A DNA stretch of 57,416 nt, from NCBI GenBank assembly GCA_035934405.1, contig DASYXW010000098.1, positions 1 to 57,416 on the forward strand, given 5' to 3'. Numbering within the stretch: the stretch's first letter is position 1; each line of letters begins with the position of its first letter. This stretch comes from DASYXW01 sp035934405. Lineage in GTDB: Bacteria > Acidobacteriota > Terriglobia > UBA7540. Of this stretch, positions 52,108 to 57,416 are shown in pieces. Under the pieces are notes generated by a model. That model worked only from the letters and a program-made list of their open reading frames with translations. It had not been told where the DNA came from and made no database searches. Position numbers and translations under genes: made by a program.

Positions 52108-54312
52108 TCAGTTATGCAGCGTCAAAATCGGGCCGCCAATTGCATAGACATCCGCCGGGGGCGTAAAGCTCACAAGCTGGCCGCCCACGGTGGCTTGATT
52201 CACGTTGACGTTCACCAGCGGGCTGATAATGGCTGAGTTTGTAGCCGTCACCGCCGCCGCCGTTCCCGTGCCGGTGAGCGCAAAGTAGTACTTGCCCGGC
52301 AGCAAGGTCTGCGAGGCAATAGCGAAGTCGTTGATCCCCGTCGCATTGAACTGGTGGGGGCCGATGTCCCCGAGGAGCGCGCCGGAGCTTGAAAAGATGC
52401 CCACGTCATAGCACTGCACGTTGGTCTGGCTGGCGCCCGCCAGGTTCGGACAGCTCGTGGTCCCGGCCGTGGCGTCCGCGGTTCCGACGTTAAATACCAG
52501 ATGGCTGATGGTAATCGGGACGCTCACGATAAAGGCCCAGGCGCGAGTGATGCCCGCCGTGCCTTCGCTCACACTGGCCGCGCCTCCCGAGCCGACTTGG
52601 AGAAAATTCCGTACGGTTTCCTGGCTAAAGGCCAACGGGCCGCTGATGTCGCTAAAGGCCGGCTGGCTGGCGGCGGGAACGCCGCTGGTGGAAATCGAGT
52701 TGACCCATTGATGCGAGACCGGCGCGAAGGATTGGACGCCGCCGAGCGCCGTGGGCGACGGACTGGGCAGCATTGGCCCCGTCAGCGTGCAGAAGCCCGG
52801 CGCCCCCGCCACGGTCGTACAATTCCCGAATACGGTGTTGGCGCCGGCGGTGGCTTGGCCGGTGCCGCCATTCGTCACCGGAACGGCTCCGGAAAGGTTG
52901 AAGGCGACGTTGCCCGCGCTCGGATTGGAGACGGTGATATTGCTGCCATTCTGGAAGTTGATCGTAGACTGGCTGGTAGTGTTGGTCCCATTCACCTGGA
53001 AGACTCCGCCGCTCGACGCCCTGAGTTCCGCGTTGAAAAGGTCAATCGGGTAGGCGCCTGCCGCCGCATTGGTTGAAAGGCCGCGCCCGATGACCTGGCC
53101 CGACGTCGGGTACGATGAGCCAGAATCGTGGCAATCGCCGGCTGTCGTGCTCGAAATTTGGACGTAGTCCCCCGCCGTCGTCGCGCCGTCAAACAGGCAA
53201 CTTACCTGGCCGGCCGTCGTGATCACGGCTGTCCCGGAGTTTCCGGCTCCGGCCGTGGTGATGCCTACCGCGCCGCCCGTGTCGGTTGTCGCTGCGATGA
53301 CCGCGGTCGTGGGCGCTCCCGTCAGCTTGGTCAAGGTGTTCAGCGTGGTTCCGGTGGTCGCGGCGTTGGAGACCGAAATGAATGGATTCACATTCGTCCA
53401 GCCGAGCGCGCCGCTGCCATTCGTTTCGAGCACCTGGCTTGAAGCGCCGTCCGCCGCCGGCAGGGTCCAGGTAACGTTGGCCCCGAGCGAGCTCGGAGCG
53501 CACAGTTGGTCGTAGCTCGCGCCGTTCGCCTGCGCTTCATTGAGCTGAACACACCCGGCCGTGGTTCCTGACCCCAGGAAGCTCGAGGCCGTAATGGCGC
53601 CTGCCACGGTGAGCGCATGGGTACTGGTGTTGTAGAAGAAGTTCGCCGCATCGCCTCCAAAACTCGACGAACTGTTGAATTGCACGGCGGTATTTGCGCC
53701 GCCCGGCGCTCCGCCACCGGTCCCGCATGCGCCCGGGGCCCACTGCGCGCCGTTGTAGCTTAGGCACTGGCCGGAAGTAGGCGCGGTCGTGGCGATGGGG
53801 ATGGTTTGCAGTCCAACTACCTTTTGGTGGGTCGAATCGATGGAGGTAATGTCGGTGCCGAAGGTGGCGCCGCTGCTGCATCCGACGACGCAGTTCACCC
53901 GTACGGCGTTGTTCACGGAGTCGAAGATTGAGGTAAACACCTGGTCGGCGTCGGCGGGCGTGTGCGTGCCCCCGGGGGTCAGGTTGGCATTGATTCGCAA
54001 GGCGTTGTTGACGGAATCGAATGTTGCCAGACTCACCGGAGTTAATCCCTGAGGGCCCTGGTTCGAAGGCGCGGGGTCGGCTAGAGGCGCCGGGAGAATC
54101 CGAAAAGGCGGGTGACCGGCAAGGTTGTACACAATCCTGTAGCGCGGCGGCCCCGGCGACAGCAATCCGGCGGCGAAACCGGCCGAGGTCGCCAAGCAAG
54201 CCGAAGATAATACAGCACATAGCCTGGCAATCCAAGCCCACCCCAGGGCAGGGAGGCGGTTCCTCGGCAAGGCCACGCGGTGCGTCAAACGTCCTTCACG
54301 ATTTGCAGTCAT
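52108..54312 (-). CDS. Secreted fibrous protein resembling phage tail fibre
   Basis: About 734 residues from ATG 54312 (TTG 54336 possible). A hydrophobic N-terminal segment (WIARLCAVLSSACLATSAGFAAG) suggests export. Duplicated FDSVNNALRIN / FDSVNNAVRVN units follow. The rest is Gly/Ala/Ser/Thr/Asn-rich with motifs common in phage tail fibres: YNTSTHALTVAGAITASSF, PVTNGGTGQATAGAN and FGNCTTVAGAPGFCTLTG. No chaperone or autoproteolytic peptidase domain is recognisable at the C-terminus. It may be an extracellular fibre or matrix protein. It is co-directional with the hydrolase-like paralog downstream. No phage structural genes surround it. Confidence 0.65.
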   Translation of the reverse strand: MTANREGRLTHRVALPRNRLPALGWAWIARLCAVLSSACLATSAGFAAGLLSPGPPRYRIVYNLAGHPPFRILPAPLADPAPSNQGPQGLTPVSLATFDSVNNALRINANLTPGGTHTPADADQVFTSIFDSVNNAVRVNCVVGCSSGATFGTDITSIDSTHQKVVGLQTIPIATTAPTSGQCLSYNGAQWAPGACGTGGGAPGGANTAVQFNSSSSFGGDAANFFYNTSTHALTVAGAITASSFLGSGTTAGCVQLNEAQANGASYDQLCAPSSLGANVTWTLPAADGASSQVLETNGSGALGWTNVNPFISVSNAATTGTTLNTLTKLTGAPTTAVIAATTDTGGAVGITTAGAGNSGTAVITTAGQVSCLFDGATTAGDYVQISSTTAGDCHDSGSSYPTSGQVIGRGLSTNAAAGAYPIDLFNAELRASSGGVFQVNGTNTTSQSTINFQNGSNITVSNPSAGNVAFNLSGAVPVTNGGTGQATAGANTVFGNCTTVAGAPGFCTLTGPMLPSPSPTALGGVQSFAPVSHQWVNSISTSGVPAASQPAFSDISGPLAFSQETVRNFLQVGSGGAASVSEGTAGITRAWAFIVSVPITISHLVFNVGTADATAGTTSCPNLAGASQTNVQCYDVGIFSSSGALLGDIGPHQFNATGINDFAIASQTLLPGKYYFALTGTGTAAAVTATNSAIISPLVNVNVNQATVGGQLVSFTPPADVYAIGGPILTLHN

Positions 54313-54516
54313 GGTTGGGTTACTCTCGAGAGTCAATAGTTCACCCGGCGCGCCTCGGAGGCACGTCCATTGGCGGATCGGTTAACTCAAGGTTCAATTA
54401 TTGCAGGTCAAAATGAGACGATGGAGACGATTGAGAAAAGTGAGACACTTTTTGTTGAGGTTTAGAATCAGCAGCTTGTCATGTGCAAAAGGGTCCTCGC
54501 GCGCCGTAGCAATAAA

Positions 54517-54540
54517 AGGTGTGGAGTTTCTCCACACTTT
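54517..54540 (-). terminator. Rho-independent terminator after nucleotide-sugar dehydrogenase
   Basis: On the minus strand GTGTGGAG, loop AAA, CTCCACAC is followed by CTTTTATT, 30-odd bases after the dehydrogenase stop. An 8-base perfect stem with a T-rich tail is a good intrinsic terminator. Confidence 0.75.
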
Positions 54541-54570
54541 CCTTGAGGACGGAACCGAGTAGGCGTCAGA

Positions 54571-55920
54571 CTACCAGCAGATGCCATCATAGGACGACTC
54601 GGTCGGCCGCCGGGCCTTCTCGATGTTCACCAAGTCAACCACGACTTGCTGTGGACGCAGGTACCTGCCGAGTTCCTCTCTGTCGACCGCGCGCGTGCCG
54701 ATCACGATGACCTCCGCCGCAGCAACTACAGACTCCAGGCTGTTGGAAAGCAGCGATCCGATGTGGGGGATGACCTCCTCGATGAACTGCCGGTTTGACC
54801 CCGCCAGCCGGCCCAGCGATACATCCCGGTCCCAGATCTGGATTTCGCACCCCTCGCCCAAGAGCCGCTTTACAAGTTTCACCTGGGGGCTCTCGCGAAG
54901 GTCGTCGGTTCCAGCCTTGAAGCTGAGGCCTAGCACTCCCACCCGTTTCTTCTTGGTGCGGAGCACGGCCTCGACGGCCCGCTCGATGTGTTCGCCGTTG
55001 CTGGGCAGGATGGCTTCGAGCAACGGCAGCCGCAGGTCCAATTCTCTGGCACGATAGGCGAGCGCCCGCACGTCCTTAGGCAGGCACGATCCGCCGAACG
55101 CGAACCCGGGGCGCAGGTAAGCTGAGGAGATGTTCAGGCGCGCATCCGCCGTGAAGATCTCCGCTAGCATCTCGGTGTCCACCCCGAACTGCTTGGCAAG
55201 ACACGCCACTTCGTTTGCAAAGGTCACCTTCAACGCGTGGAAGGCATTCGAGGCGTACTTGATCATTTCCGCCACTTCCAGCGGAGTTTCGTAGACGCGG
55301 CCCGGCGCCCAATCGTAAAGCTCGCGCACGAGCGCCAGGTCGCGACAGTCTTCGGCGCCGAGCACGGTGTAAGCGGGATCGAAGAAATCCGCCACGGCGG
55401 TTCCTTCCCGGGTGAACTCGGGGTTGCAGATAACCGTGAAATCGGCTCCGGCGCGCCGGCCGCTTGCAGCTTCGAGGGCCGGGATTACGACGCGCCGCGT
55501 CGTCCCGGGCAGCACCGTGCTGCGCACGACCACAGCGTGGCCGCCCCGCTTCGCCGCGACGCCCTCGCCGATCTCCCGGCACACGCGCTTCAGATGACTC
55601 AAATCCGGCTGGCCATTCGGCCGGCTGGGCGTTCCCACGCAGGTGAATGAAAGTTCGGATTCCCTCACCGCCTCCTTGAAGTCCGTGGTGGCGCGCAAGC
55701 GAGAGCTCTCGCGGCCCTCGGCAACGAGCGCGTCCATTTGCGCCTCCAGAATCGGGCTTCGGCCGGAGTTGACCATTTCGACCTTGGCCGGATTCACGTC
55801 AACCCCGATCACTCGTGCGCCCTTGTGCGCCAGACACGCAGCCGTGACCGAGCCCACGTATCCGAGGCCGAACACGCTGACTGACCGGCCCGACTGGCTT
55901 AACCGGCTCGACTTCTCCAC
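54571..55920 (-). CDS. Nucleotide-sugar dehydrogenase, GDP-mannose 6-dehydrogenase (AlgD)-like
   Basis: A 449-residue NAD-dependent four-electron dehydrogenase. It has the N-terminal dinucleotide motif VFGLGYVGSVTAACLA, CVGTPSRPNG, the substrate segment MIKYASNAFHALKVTFANE and the catalytic cysteine in FGGSCLPKDVRAL (about residue 277). RPGFAFGGSCLPKDVRAL and LLGLSFKAGTDDLRESP-type stretches (here LGLSFKAGTDDLRESP) are closer to AlgD than to UDP-glucose dehydrogenase, which normally has SCFPKD. The product would be GDP-mannuronic acid, or UDP-glucuronate if the substrate call is wrong. Either would supply an acidic sugar for the EPS. Confidence 0.9.
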   Translation of the reverse strand: MEKSSRLSQSGRSVSVFGLGYVGSVTAACLAHKGARVIGVDVNPAKVEMVNSGRSPILEAQMDALVAEGRESSRLRATTDFKEAVRESELSFTCVGTPSRPNGQPDLSHLKRVCREIGEGVAAKRGGHAVVVRSTVLPGTTRRVVIPALEAASGRRAGADFTVICNPEFTREGTAVADFFDPAYTVLGAEDCRDLALVRELYDWAPGRVYETPLEVAEMIKYASNAFHALKVTFANEVACLAKQFGVDTEMLAEIFTADARLNISSAYLRPGFAFGGSCLPKDVRALAYRARELDLRLPLLEAILPSNGEHIERAVEAVLRTKKKRVGVLGLSFKAGTDDLRESPQVKLVKRLLGEGCEIQIWDRDVSLGRLAGSNRQFIEEVIPHIGSLLSNSLESVVAAAEVIVIGTRAVDREELGRYLRPQQVVVDLVNIEKARRPTESSYDGICW

Positions 55921-56010
55921 AGTGTGTCTCCTTCTTTGTGGTAGTGCGCGGAACAGTCACAATAGCACTGAATGATGGTCGCATCGGCACTTAACGCTCC
56001 ACCGGATACT

Positions 56011-56048
56011 GGTGTCATTCCCGCGAAAGCGGGAATCCAAATGACACC
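56011..56048. repeat. Nested palindrome with GAAA tetraloop (dispersed repeat)
   Basis: Outer arms GGTGTCATT (56011-56019) and AATGACACC (56040-56048) enclose inner arms ATTCCCGC (56017-56024) and GCGGGAAT (56029-56036) around a GAAA loop. The inner stem matches the repeat after pilC. It lies between divergent genes for the dehydrogenase and the epimerase. Confidence 0.75.
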
Positions 56049-56110
56049 GTACCGCTTCGCAACGCGTCGTTGCGTTTCCATTCCAGCCTATCTAGAATGG
56101 CCTTCCATCT

Positions 56111-57121
56111 ATGTCCAAGATATTGGTCACGGGGTGCGCTGGATTTATCGGCCTTCACGTCTCGCGGCATCTCGTCGAGCAGGGGCAGGACGTCGTCGGG
56201 TTGGACAATCTGAGCCCCTACTATGATGTTGCCCTGAAGCAAGCGCGCCTCGGGCAGCTCGCCGGGCGGCGGAATTTCAGCTTCGTCAAGATCGACCTGG
56301 CAGACCGCGACCCCATGGCCGCGCTGTTCCGCGAGCAACACTTCGACCGCGTGGTGCACCTGGCGGCGCAGGCCGGCGTCCGGCATTCCGTCACCCACCC
56401 GCACGCTTACGCCGGTGCGAACCTGGTTGGGTTTCTCAATCTTCTCGAAGGCTGCCGTCACGCGCAGGTGGAGCATCTGGTTTTCGCGTCCTCCAGCTCG
56501 GTTTACGGCGCCAACACCCGCCTGCCGTTCTCGGTCGAAGACAACGTGGATCACCCCGTCAGCCTATACGCGGCCACCAAAAAAGCCAACGAATTGATGG
56601 CGCATGCTTACGCGCACCTCTACCGCCTGCCGTGTACGGGCCTGCGTTTCTTCACGGTTTACGGCCCCTGGAGCCGCCCGGACATGGCGCCCTTTCTCTT
56701 CACCCGCGCCATTCTGGAGGACCGGCCGATCGAGGTTTTCCACGACGGCAAAATGCGCCGCGACTTTACCTACATTGACGACGTTGTTGAAGCCGTCGTG
56801 CGAGTGATGGAGAAGATTCCGCAGCCTGACCCGGCGTGGAACGGCGAACACCCGAACCCCGCCACGAGTTCGGCGCCCTATCGTCTGTACAACGTCGGCA
56901 ACCACGATCCGGTGGAGATTACCGCTTTCATCGAAGCGCTGGAGAAAAAACTGGGCAAGACGGCGCAGAAACAGTTCATGCCTTTGCAGCCCGGCGATGT
57001 TCCCGCGACTTACGCCGACGTGGATGACCTCGAACGTGATATCGGCTTCAAGCCGCAAACCTCCATCGCGCGAGGCATCAGCCGATTCGTAGACTGGTAC
57101 CGGGAGTATTACCAGGTTTAG
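56111..57121 (+). CDS. NAD-dependent epimerase, UDP-glucuronate 4-epimerase-like
   Basis: A 336-residue extended short-chain dehydrogenase. It has the GxxGxxG cofactor motif (VTGCAGFIGLHV), VHLAAQAGVRHSVTHP, the catalytic Ser region FASSSSVYG and YAATKKANE with Tyr/Lys (about residues 153 and 157). FTVYGPWSRPDMAPFLF and HDGKMRRDFTYIDDVVEAV are the typical substrate-binding segments of the CapI/LpsL (GalE-like) epimerases that convert UDP-glucuronate to UDP-galacturonate. It is divergent from the dehydrogenase. Together they would provide uronic acids. Confidence 0.9.
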   Translation: MSKILVTGCAGFIGLHVSRHLVEQGQDVVGLDNLSPYYDVALKQARLGQLAGRRNFSFVKIDLADRDPMAALFREQHFDRVVHLAAQAGVRHSVTHPHAYAGANLVGFLNLLEGCRHAQVEHLVFASSSSVYGANTRLPFSVEDNVDHPVSLYAATKKANELMAHAYAHLYRLPCTGLRFFTVYGPWSRPDMAPFLFTRAILEDRPIEVFHDGKMRRDFTYIDDVVEAVVRVMEKIPQPDPAWNGEHPNPATSSAPYRLYNVGNHDPVEITAFIEALEKKLGKTAQKQFMPLQPGDVPATYADVDDLERDIGFKPQTSIARGISRFVDWYREYYQV

Positions 57122-57364
57122 CGCGCCGGATTGCTGCCGGATTGATGCCGAATTGGTGAAGACCGCCCCGGAGACTGGCTGTGGTCAAGCTGGAGATTCT
57201 ACTTTCGCGGCGATGAGTCGATCCTGCCGATGGACCGGCTTGCCTGATGAGGCCCCTCGGGTCGCAGACCTCAGAAGGGCTGATGCTATGAAGGGGGCGG
57301 CTGGATTCGAGTAGGATTGGGTTGTTGGAAAACTCAATCTGAATCGAAAGGAGCACCCCCTGAA
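57122..57364 (+). ncRNA. Candidate IS110-element guide (bridge) RNA region
   Basis: The 243 bases before the IS110-type transposase contain no gene. Near its 3' end a long hairpin forms: GATTC (57304-57308) with GAATC (57341-57345) and GATTGGGTT (57315-57323) with AACTCAATC (57331-57339), loop GTTGGAA. IS110-group elements encode a structured RNA in exactly this position that guides target choice. The element's left end and RNA borders cannot be fixed from this window, so this is a candidate only. Confidence 0.4.
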
Positions 57365-57416
57365 ATGTTATACCTCGGAGTGGATGTTCATAAGAAGAAT
57401 TGTTGGGTGACCGTCC
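57365..57416 (+). mobile_element. IS110-family transposase, N-terminal fragment at window edge
   Basis: ATG 57365 opens a frame reading MLYLGVDVHKKNCWVTV to the window end, the N-terminus of the DEDD transposase of IS110-type elements (first catalytic Asp at residue 7). GAAAGGAG lies upstream as a ribosome-binding site. Only 17 residues are visible, so intactness and subgroup (IS110 or IS1111) are unknown. Confidence 0.8.

Noticed and set aside
52108..54312. Prophage remnant around the tail-fibre-like gene
   Set aside because: No capsid, terminase, integrase or attachment-site-like sequence is nearby; neighbours are EPS and secreted-enzyme genes.

Overview
The window is high-GC, gene-dense bacterial chromosome. 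Gene families, operon style and the short intergenic repeats look most like an Acidobacteriota genome (Solibacter/Koribacter-type soil lineages). This placement is inference: there is no rRNA or other decisive phylogenetic marker here. I found no tRNA, rRNA or CRISPR array. The left edge cuts a metallophosphoesterase gene and the right edge cuts an IS110-family transposase.

Layout. (1) 1-8754, housekeeping and signalling: metallophosphoesterase, CNNM/CBS-domain protein, GTPase Era, a VOC-family protein, an NtrY/NtrC-like two-component pair and an aldo/keto reductase. (2) 9042-15126, type IV pilus motor block: PilB, PilT, PilC and a PilS-like membrane kinase. (3) 15377-29038, a forward exopolysaccharide (EPS) operon of the XrtA/PEP-CTERM-associated type: AAA+ regulator, export protein, beta-barrel protein, Wzc-like co-polymerase, ExeA-like ATPase, tyrosine kinase, polyprenyl-phosphate sugar transferase, GT2, DegT-type aminotransferase, polysaccharide deacetylase, FemAB-like protein and DUF362 protein. 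It is preceded by a plausible sigma-54 promoter. (4) 31714-44392, a second forward glycan operon behind a very good sigma-54 promoter: alkaline-phosphatase-superfamily enzyme, GT4, Wzx-like flippase, nucleotidyltransferase, deacetylase, GT2, Wzy/ligase, two related sulfotransferases, another GT and a third sulfotransferase. (5) Reverse-strand secreted proteins at 29085-31142, 44420-46732 and 47624-51739 form one paralogous family resembling clan GH-A agarase-like glycosidases. A methyltransferase, a small upstream ORF and a phage-tail-fibre-like secreted protein lie among them. (6) 54571-57121, nucleotide-sugar supply: a GDP-mannose 6-dehydrogenase-like enzyme (AlgD type) and a UDP-glucuronate 4-epimerase-like enzyme. 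(7) 57122-end, the leading end of an IS110-family element, with a hairpin in the region where such elements encode their guide RNA.

Working model (inference). Regions 3, 4 and 6 together make, polymerise, modify and export an acidic, probably sulfated EPS through a Wzx/Wzy-like route with a split tyrosine-kinase/co-polymerase. The three secreted hydrolase-like proteins around operon 2 are candidates for trimming, remodelling or binding that polymer. Two signals suggest co-regulation. One is the pair of -24/-12 promoters in front of the two EPS operons. The other is a duplicated ~120-bp three-unit array, placed in the same relative orientation upstream of the NtrY-like kinase and of the deacetylase/FemAB genes. 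No exosortase and no PEP-CTERM tail is visible in the window, although several exosortase-associated EPS families are present.
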